Shown piece by piece: positions 9,604 through 17,709 of a stretch of DNA of 64,000 nucleotides. This DNA comes from Pseudomonadota bacterium (GTDB lineage Bacteria; Pseudomonadota; Alphaproteobacteria; Rhizobiales; Aestuariivirgaceae), in assembly GCA_020161855.1 (NCBI GenBank), contig JAIUNJ010000003.1, forward strand, positions 395,729 through 459,728. The letters are read 5' to 3'. Within the stretch, counting starts at the first letter, position 1. Each line of letters begins with the position of its first letter. The notes under the pieces were generated by a model. The model was not told the DNA's origin and did not search any database. It worked only from the letters and a program-made list of their open reading frames with translations. The translations under genes and the position numbers were made by a program.

Positions 9604-11043
9604 ATGTACGATAAGGAAAAGGGACTCTTTGAAGCCTTTGTGGCCGGCAAGATGAGCCGCCGCGAGCTTCTGAGAGCCACCGGCAAGCTTGGCCTTAGCG
9701 CCAGCGCCGCTGGCATGTTGATCTCTTCGGCCCAGACCAAGGCCATGGCTGCCGACTTCGACTGGATGAAGTACAAGGGCACGAAGCTCAAGCTTCTGCT
9801 GAACAAGCATCCCTATGCCGACGCCATGATTGCCAACATCGAGACCTTCAAGTCGATGACCGGCATTGATGTGGCATGGGATATTTTCCCGGAAGATGTC
9901 TATTTCGACAAAGTGACGGCGGCTCTGTCGTCTGGCTCCGGGGAATATGATGCATTCATGACCGGTGCTTACATGACCTGGACCTATGGTCCGGCCGGCT
10001 GGATCGACGATCTCAACGAATACATCAAGGACCCGGCCAAGACGAACCCAACCTACAATTGGGAAGACGTTCTGCCCGGCCTGCGCGCCTCCACCTCATG
10101 GAACGGTGTTCCGGGTGGCGAACTCGGCTCCGCTGATGCAAAACAGTGGTGTACGCCTTGGGGCTACGAACTGAACAACATCTCCTACAACAAGGTGATG
10201 TTCGACAAGGTCGGTGTGCAGCCTCCGAAGAACATTGATGAAATGGTGGCAACGGCGGCCAAACTGACAAAGGATCTGGGTGGACCTTACGGCATAGGTG
10301 TGCGCGGTTCGCGCTCATGGGCCTCCATCCATCCTGGCTTCCTCTCCGGCTATGCAAACTTCGGAGAAAAGGACTTCAGCGTGACGGATGGCAAGCTCAA
10401 GGCGGCCATGAACTCCGCAGGCTCGAAGGACTTCCACAAGAAGTGGGTACAGATGATCCAGGAGTCCGGTCCGAAGGACTGGGCGAACTACACCTGGTAT
10501 CAGGTCGGCACAGACCTCGGCGCCGGCGCCTCGGCCATGATCTTCGACGCCGACATTCTCGGCTACTTCATGAATGGCGGCGACAACAAGGAGAAGGGCA
10601 ATCTGGGCTATGCACCCTTCGCGGCCAATCCGGCTGCGGCAGCGCCGACGCCCAACGTCTGGATCTGGTCGCTGGCTATGGCTTCGGCCGGCAAGCAGAA
10701 GGACGCCACCTGGTACTTCCTGCAATGGGCGACCTCGGTCGAACATGATCTGTTCGGTGCCCGCAAGATGGACTTTGTGAATCCGGTGCGCGCCTCGGTC
10801 TGGAAGGACGAGGAATTCCGTGCCCGTATCGACAAGTCCTATACGGGCTATCTGCATCAGCATGATGTGTCGGCCCCGGGTGCGAAGATCTACTTCACGG
10901 CTCAGCCGCTGTTCTTCGATCTCACCACCTTGTGGTCGGAAAACCTGCAGAAGATGGTGGCCAAGGAAATCCCGGTCGATGAGGGCTTGGACAAGATGGC
11001 AGCAGAAATGGACCAGAAGCTGGTGGAAGCTGGCCTCGGCTAA
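9604..11043 (+). CDS. Family 1 extracellular solute-binding protein (polyol ABC transporter)
   Basis: 479 residues. A twin-arginine signal is visible (SRRELLRATG at 18-27, hydrophobic run to ~40, probable cleavage near AMAAD at ~50). The remainder is a family 1 sugar-binding fold, with SGSGEYDAFMTGAYMTW near 110 and PNVWIWSLAMASAGKQKD near 350. ATG 9604 has GGAGG 7 bases upstream. A GC-rich hairpin with a T-tract follows the gene, as is common after binding-protein genes that need higher expression. The ligand is probably a polyol, judged from the EryA/EryB/EryD-like neighbours. Confidence 0.85.
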   Translation: MYDKEKGLFEAFVAGKMSRRELLRATGKLGLSASAAGMLISSAQTKAMAADFDWMKYKGTKLKLLLNKHPYADAMIANIETFKSMTGIDVAWDIFPEDVYFDKVTAALSSGSGEYDAFMTGAYMTWTYGPAGWIDDLNEYIKDPAKTNPTYNWEDVLPGLRASTSWNGVPGGELGSADAKQWCTPWGYELNNISYNKVMFDKVGVQPPKNIDEMVATAAKLTKDLGGPYGIGVRGSRSWASIHPGFLSGYANFGEKDFSVTDGKLKAAMNSAGSKDFHKKWVQMIQESGPKDWANYTWYQVGTDLGAGASAMIFDADILGYFMNGGDNKEKGNLGYAPFAANPAAAAPTPNVWIWSLAMASAGKQKDATWYFLQWATSVEHDLFGARKMDFVNPVRASVWKDEEFRARIDKSYTGYLHQHDVSAPGAKIYFTAQPLFFDLTTLWSENLQKMVAKEIPVDEGLDKMAAEMDQKLVEAGLG

Positions 11044-11059
11044 ACACCGCACAGGATGC

Positions 11060-11111
11060 GGGCGGCCCCTTCAACCTCCCTTTGGAGGCGCCGCCCCGTC
11101 TCTCTATTTTT
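11060..11111 (+). terminator. Hairpin and T-tract between binding protein and permease (attenuator)
   Basis: GGGCGGC (11060-11066) pairs perfectly with GCCGCCC (11090-11096). Inside, CCTCC (11075-11079) pairs with GGAGG (11084-11088). The stem is followed by a pyrimidine-rich run ending in TTTTT. It lies in the 91-bp gap of one operon, so partial termination that favours the binding protein is the likely role. Confidence 0.5.
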
Positions 11112-11134
11112 CAGACGCGAGGACGAGTGGATCC

Positions 11135-12061
11135 ATGGCAACAGGGACCGCGAAGACAGCACCAGCCGTGAAGCAAAGCCGACTCGCGCGGAAGGCACTT
11201 CCCTATTTGCTGAGTCTGCCTGCACTTCTCATGTGCATTGGCATCCTCATTCCATTCTTCACGGCGGTCTACTATTCGCTGTTGCGCTACCGGCTGAACC
11301 TGCCGGCCATGAAGGGGTTCATCTGGTTTCAGAACTACATCAACTTCTTCAGTGATCCGAAATTCTGGAACACCCTCAAGATTTCTCTCGTCTATGCCGG
11401 CCTCACGGTGATCGTCGAGTTGGTATTGGGCCTTATGATTGCGCTGCTTCTGCAGCGGCGCACGCGCTTCAACAATTTCGTTTCCATTCTCCTGCTTCTG
11501 CCGCTGATGACTGCGCCCGCACTTGCAGCGCTGATGTGGAAGCTCATGACCAATCCGAACTTCGGCATCCTGAGTTACCTTGTGTCGCTGCTGGGCTTCC
11601 CGGACATGAAGTGGGGTTCCGATCCGGCCACTGCGCTCTTCACGGTTACGCTGGTCGATGTCTGGGTCTACACGCCGTTCATGATGATCTTGCTGCTTGC
11701 GGGCCTGCGCTCTTTGCCGCCCGCCCCTTTTGAAGCGGCAGCACTCGACGGCGTGCCGCGCTCCTTTGTCTTCTTCCGCATCACGCTTCCAATGCTGATG
11801 CCGTATATTCTGACGGCAACGCTTTTCCGCCTGCTCGACTCAATCCAGCAGTTTGACATCATCTATGCGATGACCCAGGGAGGGCCCGGCGACAAGCTGC
11901 TCGTTTTCCAGGTGCAAGCCTATCTGGATTTCTTCCAGGCAACAAATGTAGGCCGTTCAGCCGCCCTCATGATCATCCTCTGGGCCATCACCTACGCCCT
12001 CTCGAATGTCTTCATCAAGCAGTGGCTAAAACTGCGCGAACGGGCTCACGGAGTAGCCTAG
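11135..12061 (+). CDS. Sugar/polyol ABC permease (MalF-type)
   Basis: 308 residues with six expected membrane segments. The EAA loop near residue 205 reads PFEAAALDGVPRSFVFF, followed by ITLPMLMPYI. The start ATG 11135 gives a short basic N-terminus before the first segment (LPYLLSLPALLMCIGILIPF). The frame stays open upstream to 10820 but there overlaps the binding-protein gene and is not coding. The end, GGPGDKLLVFQVQAYLDFFQ, is typical of the family. It forms the membrane pair with the next gene, 3 bp downstream. Confidence 0.85.
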   Translation: MATGTAKTAPAVKQSRLARKALPYLLSLPALLMCIGILIPFFTAVYYSLLRYRLNLPAMKGFIWFQNYINFFSDPKFWNTLKISLVYAGLTVIVELVLGLMIALLLQRRTRFNNFVSILLLLPLMTAPALAALMWKLMTNPNFGILSYLVSLLGFPDMKWGSDPATALFTVTLVDVWVYTPFMMILLLAGLRSLPPAPFEAAALDGVPRSFVFFRITLPMLMPYILTATLFRLLDSIQQFDIIYAMTQGGPGDKLLVFQVQAYLDFFQATNVGRSAALMIILWAITYALSNVFIKQWLKLRERAHGVA

Positions 12062-12064
12062 GTC

Positions 12065-12922
12065 ATGGACCATACATCTCCACTTGAGAAGCTGATACGT
12101 GCGGCCCTGCTCGCAATCGTCATCATCTTTTTCATGTTTCCGATTGCCTGGATCGTTCTCATGTCCTTCCAGACAAATGAGTCGATACTGCGCATTCCGC
12201 CATCGTTGATTTTCACGCCAACCATCGAGAACTATGTCGCCCTTATCACTGGGGAAATGCGCACGGCCGCGGGCAGCCTGAAGCTCGACTTCATGCGGAA
12301 CCTCTGGAACTCAGTCCTCCTGTCATCCGCCTCAGTGGCCGTGTCTTTGTTGCTGGGGGTACCAGCTGCCTATGCCTTTGCGCGCTTCAAATTCCGGCTC
12401 GGTGAAGATATCGCCTTCACATTGCTTTCTTTCCGCTTCGCACCCCCCCTGCTCGTGCTCCTGCCCCTGTCGCTTTATTTCAAGACACTCGGTCTCACCA
12501 ACACCTATATCGGCCTGATCTGGGTCTACCAGTTGATCTGCCTGCCGTTGATCCTCTGGATCGTTCGCGGGTACTTCGAAGACTTAAGCCCGGATATTGA
12601 GCATGCGCATCGCATTGCGGGCTACAACTGGTTTCAGACCTTCTGGAAGATCGCGATCCCGCTTGCACTCCCGGGCATCGCAGCCGCGGGCCTGCTCGCC
12701 TTCATCTTTGCCTGGAACAACTTTGTCTTTGCGCTGGTCCTCGCCTCGGCCGACAAGCAACCGGTCACGGTTGGCGCCCTCGCTTTTGTGACGGCATCGG
12801 GCATCCAGTATGGGCAGATCGCCGCGGCGATCATTTTCTCCATTATTCCGACCTTTGTGCTCGCCATGTTTGCCCAGCGCTATCTGGTTGAGGGCCTGTC
12901 TCTTGGAGCCGTCAAAGGATGA
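12065..12922 (+). CDS. Sugar/polyol ABC permease (MalG-type)
   Basis: 285 residues with six expected membrane segments. The EAA-loop region PDIEHAHRIAGYNWFQTFWK (near 178-197) departs from the usual EAA consensus, with H-A-H-R-I-A-G in place of E-A-A-x-x-D-G. It starts at ATG 12065 and its stop overlaps the ATG of the first ATPase by 4 bp. It is the second membrane subunit for the polyol transporter. Confidence 0.85.
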   Translation: MDHTSPLEKLIRAALLAIVIIFFMFPIAWIVLMSFQTNESILRIPPSLIFTPTIENYVALITGEMRTAAGSLKLDFMRNLWNSVLLSSASVAVSLLLGVPAAYAFARFKFRLGEDIAFTLLSFRFAPPLLVLLPLSLYFKTLGLTNTYIGLIWVYQLICLPLILWIVRGYFEDLSPDIEHAHRIAGYNWFQTFWKIAIPLALPGIAAAGLLAFIFAWNNFVFALVLASADKQPVTVGALAFVTASGIQYGQIAAAIIFSIIPTFVLAMFAQRYLVEGLSLGAVKG

Positions 12923-13998
12923 ACCAGCTCGCAATCAGATCACTGTCCAAGTCCTTTGGCGCTTTCAAGGTGTTCGAAGGCCTCAACCTCGCCGCCGATT
13001 CTGGTGAGATTGTCGTCATCTTTGGTGGCTCCGGTACCGGTAAAACCATTCTTCTGCGCATGATAGCGGGCGTAGAAGAACCGACGTCCGGTCACGTGGA
13101 AATTGCCGGGGAGAACGCCACCGATGTCGCGCCAGAACACCGCGGCATTGGTATGGCCTTCCAGAATTTTGCTCTGTTTCCACATATGTCTGCATCCGAG
13201 AATATCGCAGCGCCGTTGCGGGCAGCCCGGGCAGCGGAAGCAGAAGTCGAATCCGGTGTGTCGCGCGTCGCCCGGTTGCTGAAGATTGACCATGTGCTCG
13301 GCCATACGCCACGTGAATTGTCCAACGGGCAGAAGCAGCGAACCGCGCTCGCCCGTGCTCTCGCAGCGGAACCGAAGATCCTGTTGCTGGACGACCCTCT
13401 GCGTAACGTAGACGCCAAGTTGCGTTTCGAAATGCGGCTTGAACTGCCGCGCCTGCTCCGCCAGTCAGGCGCGACGGTGCTCTACGTTACGCAGGACTAC
13501 AAGGAGGCCATGGCCTTGGCCGATCGCATCGCGGTCCTGTCAGGCGGCAAGTTTGTCCAGGTGGCGGCACCCGAAGACATATACATGGCACCAGCCACAC
13601 TGACGGTGGCCAAATTGTTCGGTGATCCCTCCATCAACATGGTCGAAACGACAGTCAGAACGGCTGGAAAATCGGCAACTGTCGATATCCTGGGCGAGAG
13701 CGTAGAAATTCCGGCGAGCTATGCAGCATATGCCGGTCGCAAAGTGGCGTTCTGTGTTCGCCCGGAAGCCGTGTCTCTGGCTCACAAAAGTGATGGGCTG
13801 CACTGCGAAGTGCAGGCCGTAACACCGCTTAACGAACGCGTGGTTCTCCTTTTGAAATCTACGGGGGGATGGGAGTTCTTGTCATCGTTGCCGTCCTCAG
13901 CGGCAATACCAACAACCGGTGAGAAACTGCGCGCCAGCTTTGCCTCCAAAGGCACACATCTCTTCGATCTGGAAACGGGTGAGCGTCTCGATGGCTGA
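12919..13998 (+). CDS. ABC ATPase 1 of the polyol transporter, degenerate catalytic site
   Basis: 359 residues: nucleotide-binding domain (~1-235) plus a C-terminal OB/TOBE-like domain. Walker A is GGSGTGKT (36-43), the Q-loop Gln82 is intact (FQNFALFPHM) and the signature is LSNGQ (134-138). Two catalytic positions differ from the norm: Walker B ends LLLDDP with Asp159 where the catalytic Glu should be, and the H-loop reads YVTQD with Gln192 in place of His. It overlaps the permease gene by 4 bp and the next ATPase gene by 8 bp. The pair resembles the two-ATPase arrangement of the rhizobial glycerol transporter (GlpS/GlpT). Most likely the ATP-binding but weakly hydrolysing half of a heterodimer. 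Confidence 0.85.
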   Translation: MNQLAIRSLSKSFGAFKVFEGLNLAADSGEIVVIFGGSGTGKTILLRMIAGVEEPTSGHVEIAGENATDVAPEHRGIGMAFQNFALFPHMSASENIAAPLRAARAAEAEVESGVSRVARLLKIDHVLGHTPRELSNGQKQRTALARALAAEPKILLLDDPLRNVDAKLRFEMRLELPRLLRQSGATVLYVTQDYKEAMALADRIAVLSGGKFVQVAAPEDIYMAPATLTVAKLFGDPSINMVETTVRTAGKSATVDILGESVEIPASYAAYAGRKVAFCVRPEAVSLAHKSDGLHCEVQAVTPLNERVVLLLKSTGGWEFLSSLPSSAAIPTTGEKLRASFASKGTHLFDLETGERLDG

Positions 13999-15112
13999 AC
14001 TTGTCATATCCAACGTGGACAAGATCTATCGCCCGCGACGCAAGAAGCCTGTGCATGCGGTCAAGGACCTGAACCTGAGCGTAAACTCAGGTGAGATCGT
14101 CGCCCTGCTCGGTTCGTCCGGCTGCGGCAAGACATCGACCTTGCGTATGATCGCAGGCTTCGAGGATGTCTCGAATGGCAGCATCACCTTGGACGGCAAG
14201 GCCATACATACACTGCCACCATCCAAGCGTGGCGTTGCGATGGCCTTTGAAGCCTATTCGCTCTATCCGCCTCTGACCATCGGCGACAATATCGCCTTTG
14301 CCTTGAAATCCTCGTCTTTGCCCACGGTCGAGCAGCAAACTCGTGTCAAGGCCATGGCCGAGATGCTCGACATTGGCGGCATTCTCAACCGCTATCCATC
14401 CTCAGTATCAGGTGGCCAGCAACAACGCGCCAGCCTCGGCCGGGCGTTGGTGCGCGATGCTGGCCTGTATCTTCTGGATGAACCCATGGGCCAGCTGGAA
14501 CCGCAGTTGCGCGCCATTCTGCGCGGGCGCATCAAGGCCTATCTGCGTCAGCACAATTGCACCACCATTCTGGTGACACATGACCAGACAGAGGCAAACG
14601 CCCTCGCCGACCGGATTGCCGTCATGGAGGGGGGTATACTGCAGCAGTATGCAACACCGGCAGATCTGAAGGCGCGCCCCGCAAATCTCTTTACAGGCAC
14701 TTTTGTCGGTGAGCCACCGATGAACGTGTTTCCGGCAGAGGTCACTGCCACGACGAAGTCCGTAGCTTTCCGCATTGGTGAGCGAACCTCACTGACATAC
14801 CCGCGATCAGACTTCTCGTCGGAAGTCGTGCAGGCGCTGTCTTCCATCAAGAAGCTCGCTATCGGTATCCGGCCCTATGCCCTGCATGTTGGGAAGGGTC
14901 CTATCGCCGGGCAGGTCGTCGCATGCCAGTGGCTCGGCGACCAAACCCATGTGGCAATAGAAGTAGAAGGCAGAACGGTTGTCTCCGTTGCACACGAGCG
15001 CATCAAGGAGAAGCCGGGTAGCTCGCTTGCCCTTGAAGTTTCTGCCAGTGATCTGCACCTGTTTGATGCTGAGAATGGCAATGCAATTGCTCATGGCGGT
15101 CAACTGGCATGA
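13991..15112 (+). CDS. ABC ATPase 2 of the polyol transporter, catalytically competent
   Basis: 373 residues. Walker A GSSGCGKT (41-48), signature VSGGQ (139-143), Walker B YLLDEP with Glu164, and H-loop VTHD with His197 are all present. The Q-loop position is Glu87 (MAFEAYSLYPP) instead of Gln. A C-terminal regulatory OB/TOBE region follows from ~235. The start is ATG 13991 inside the end of the previous gene; the frame is open further upstream but overlaps it. It supplies the residues missing in ATPase 1, which supports an asymmetric heterodimer. Confidence 0.87.
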   Translation: MAELVISNVDKIYRPRRKKPVHAVKDLNLSVNSGEIVALLGSSGCGKTSTLRMIAGFEDVSNGSITLDGKAIHTLPPSKRGVAMAFEAYSLYPPLTIGDNIAFALKSSSLPTVEQQTRVKAMAEMLDIGGILNRYPSSVSGGQQQRASLGRALVRDAGLYLLDEPMGQLEPQLRAILRGRIKAYLRQHNCTTILVTHDQTEANALADRIAVMEGGILQQYATPADLKARPANLFTGTFVGEPPMNVFPAEVTATTKSVAFRIGERTSLTYPRSDFSSEVVQALSSIKKLAIGIRPYALHVGKGPIAGQVVACQWLGDQTHVAIEVEGRTVVSVAHERIKEKPGSSLALEVSASDLHLFDAENGNAIAHGGQLA

Positions 15113-16659
15113 CGAACGGCATCCTCATTGGCATTGATGCGGGCACTTCGGTCATAAAGTCCGTGGCCTTCTCGGTCGATGGTGTGCAACTGGCGTCGGC
15201 CGCAATTCCCAACCAGTACACCACGCTGGCTGACGGCGGCGCCGAACAGGATATGGCACGCACCTGGTCGGATACAGCAACAACGCTCCGCATGCTCGCG
15301 GACCAGATTCCCGATCTTGCATCTCGTGTCATCGCGCTGGCCGTGACCGGACAAGGCGATGGGATGTGGCTGGTCGACAAGAGTGGCATGCCCGTCGCTC
15401 CGGCATGGCTGTGGCTTGACGCACGCGCCGCCGATATCGTCGAAGAATTCACCTCGTCGCCCGACTATGCTGCTCACTATGAGCGCACGGGCACCGGCGT
15501 GAATGTTTGCCAGATGAGCGTGCAACTGACCTGGATGCTGCGCCACCGGCCGGAGGTTCTGGCCAAAGCCAGCCATGCTTTCCATTGCAAGGACTGGATT
15601 TACTTCAATCTGACCGGCGACCTCGCCACGGATCCATCCGAAGCGAATTTCACCTTCGGCAGCTATAAGGACCGCAGCTACAAGCCCGACATTCTGGATC
15701 AGTTGGGCGCTGGCAAAGCGAAATCGGTTCTAACACCCATCGTTGACGGCACGGCGGCATGTGGTCATGTCACCGAAGCTGCCGCCATGGCCACTGGCCT
15801 GAGGTCGGGAACACCCGTATGCCTCGGCTACGTCGATGTGCTCTGCACCGGCCTTGGTGGCGGTCTCTATGATCCTTCGGGCCGTTCAGGCTGCACCATC
15901 GTGGGCTCGACCGGGATGCACATGCGCTTGCAGCCGGATGCATCGAAGGTGCGGCTCAACGCGGAAAAGTCCGGCTACACAATGGCATTTCCCGCGCCAG
16001 GCACGGTGGCCCAGATCCAGTCCAACATGGCTTCGACGCTTAACATCGACTGGCTGCTTGATCTTGCCCGCAATCTCTTGCGGGAAGAAGGACTCGAACG
16101 TGGGCGGGCTGATATTCTGCGGGGGCTGGACGACAAGCTTATGGCGCGCCAGGCCGCCAAGATCCTTTATCATCCCTATATCTCGAAAGCCGGGGAACGC
16201 GGGCCTTTCATGGAACCCTCCGCCCGGGCCATGTTCAGCGGTCTGGATGTGACAGCAGACTACTACGACCTGATGCGCAGCATATTCGAAGGTCTGGCAT
16301 TTGCAGCGCGCGATTGTTACTCGGCGATGGGTTCAATCCCTGAAGAGGTTCGTATCACCGGGGGAGCCGCTCGTTCAAATGCCCTGCGTGTGATACTCGC
16401 AAGCGCTCTCAATGCCAGGGTGCGCAGCGTCTCTCGCGAGGAAGCAGGCGCCGCCGGCGCGGCGATGATCGCAGCCGTACAACAGAAGGTTTTTTCCGAC
16501 ATGACGGCTTGCGCCGATATCTGGGTTGAGCCCAATCTTGCAGCAACCACTGAACCTGATCTTCAGTTGGCCGAAACCTACAAAAAGGCCTTCCCCGCCT
16601 ACGTCGACGCCCGCAAGGCCATGCGTCCAGTCTGGCGTGAAATGGGAGCATTGTCATGA
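15109..16659 (+). CDS. eryA: FGGY-family polyol kinase, EryA-like (erythritol kinase)
   Basis: 516 residues, the full length of the FGGY kinase family. The N-terminal ATPase-fold phosphate loop is GIDAGTSVIKSVAF (8-21), the substrate region is AVTGQGDGMWLVD and AWLWLDARAA, and the C-terminal domain has RITGGAARSNALR and EEAGAAGAAM. GYVDVLCTGLGGG and STGMHMRL match what I know of EryA. The product would be a polyol phosphate oxidised by the EryB-like enzyme two genes downstream. It overlaps the preceding ATPase and the next dehydrogenase by 4 bp each, so translation is coupled. The substrate could be erythritol or a related tetritol or pentitol. Confidence 0.82.
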   Translation: MTNGILIGIDAGTSVIKSVAFSVDGVQLASAAIPNQYTTLADGGAEQDMARTWSDTATTLRMLADQIPDLASRVIALAVTGQGDGMWLVDKSGMPVAPAWLWLDARAADIVEEFTSSPDYAAHYERTGTGVNVCQMSVQLTWMLRHRPEVLAKASHAFHCKDWIYFNLTGDLATDPSEANFTFGSYKDRSYKPDILDQLGAGKAKSVLTPIVDGTAACGHVTEAAAMATGLRSGTPVCLGYVDVLCTGLGGGLYDPSGRSGCTIVGSTGMHMRLQPDASKVRLNAEKSGYTMAFPAPGTVAQIQSNMASTLNIDWLLDLARNLLREEGLERGRADILRGLDDKLMARQAAKILYHPYISKAGERGPFMEPSARAMFSGLDVTADYYDLMRSIFEGLAFAARDCYSAMGSIPEEVRITGGAARSNALRVILASALNARVRSVSREEAGAAGAAMIAAVQQKVFSDMTACADIWVEPNLAATTEPDLQLAETYKKAFPAYVDARKAMRPVWREMGALS

Positions 16660-17699
16660 TACGCAAGGTTGCAGTTATCGGTGATCGCTTCATGCTCTCG
16701 CAAATCTTTGCGGAAGCATTGCGAGAGCGCTGCAAGCTCTTTGACCTCGACATCTCGACCCATGATCTTCCCTGGCCAGATGAACCCATGGAACATGGCT
16801 ATGCCGTCAAAGGCATGGATGGCTTGAAGGAATACATGGGAACGGCAGAGGAAGTCATCCGGCTGACAGGCAACGCCGAGATTCTTGTAACACAACTGGC
16901 ACCGCTCTCAGCCACGATCATGGAGCAGCTGCCAAACCTGAAATTCGTGGCCGTCTCGCGTGGTGGCCCCGTGAACATCGACATGAAAGCCGCCCGGGAC
17001 AGGGGCACCATCGTCGTGAACACGCCGGGACGGAATGCGTCTGCCGTGGCTGAGTTCACCATCGGCGCGATCCTCGCCGAGACGCGAAACATCACAAGGG
17101 GTCACGACGCCTTACGGAAGGGCGACTACCGTGGAGATCTCTACCGGGCAGATGTGACGGGTCGCGAACTGCACGAGATGACAGTTGGCCTCATTGGATA
17201 CGGCGAAGTCGGTCGCCGTGTTGTAAAGCTATTGAAGGCCTTCGGTTGCCGCATCCTTGTGAGCGACCCCTATGTGCAACTGTCGGCAGATGATCTTCGC
17301 GACGGCGTAACACAGGTTTCTTTTGAAACCATCCTGGCTGAATCTGATGTGATCTCGCTTCATGCCCGCGTCACACCGGAGACCACACGCATGATCAACG
17401 AAGAAACTCTGCGCAAAATGAAGCCGGATGCGACCCTTGTGAACACGGCGAGAGGGCCGCTGATGGATTATGACGCTCTCACGCGTGTGCTGCAGTCAGG
17501 CCATCTTCGGGGCGCCATGCTGGAAACCTTCAGCATTGAGCCTGTTCCGGCGGATTGGCCTCTTCTGAAATTGCCGAACGTGACCCTCACGCCGCATATC
17601 GCTGGTGCGTCAGTTCACACGGTTCGCTATGCGGCCGGACTCGCAGCCGAGGAAGTGCGCCGCTACCTCGCGGGTGAGGGCCAATTGAACCGTTGCTGA
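16656..17699 (+). CDS. D-isomer-specific 2-hydroxyacid dehydrogenase family protein
   Basis: 347 residues with the NAD-binding Rossmann motif GLIGYGEVGRRVVKLL (near 178-193). The catalytic residues are visible: Arg in VNTARGPLMD (near 262), Glu in FSIEPVP (near 291) and His in LTPHIAGAS (near 310). The N-terminal half is the usual substrate-binding domain. It lies between the EryA-like and EryB-like genes with coupled start (ATGA overlap), where EryC might be expected. Its substrate is not evident; a four-carbon hydroxy or keto acid is a guess. It is an NAD(P)H oxidoreductase, not an isomerase, so it cannot simply replace EryC. Confidence 0.85.
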   Translation: MIRKVAVIGDRFMLSQIFAEALRERCKLFDLDISTHDLPWPDEPMEHGYAVKGMDGLKEYMGTAEEVIRLTGNAEILVTQLAPLSATIMEQLPNLKFVAVSRGGPVNIDMKAARDRGTIVVNTPGRNASAVAEFTIGAILAETRNITRGHDALRKGDYRGDLYRADVTGRELHEMTVGLIGYGEVGRRVVKLLKAFGCRILVSDPYVQLSADDLRDGVTQVSFETILAESDVISLHARVTPETTRMINEETLRKMKPDATLVNTARGPLMDYDALTRVLQSGHLRGAMLETFSIEPVPADWPLLKLPNVTLTPHIAGASVHTVRYAAGLAAEEVRRYLAGEGQLNRC

Positions 17700-17709
17700 T
17701 GGGGCCCCT

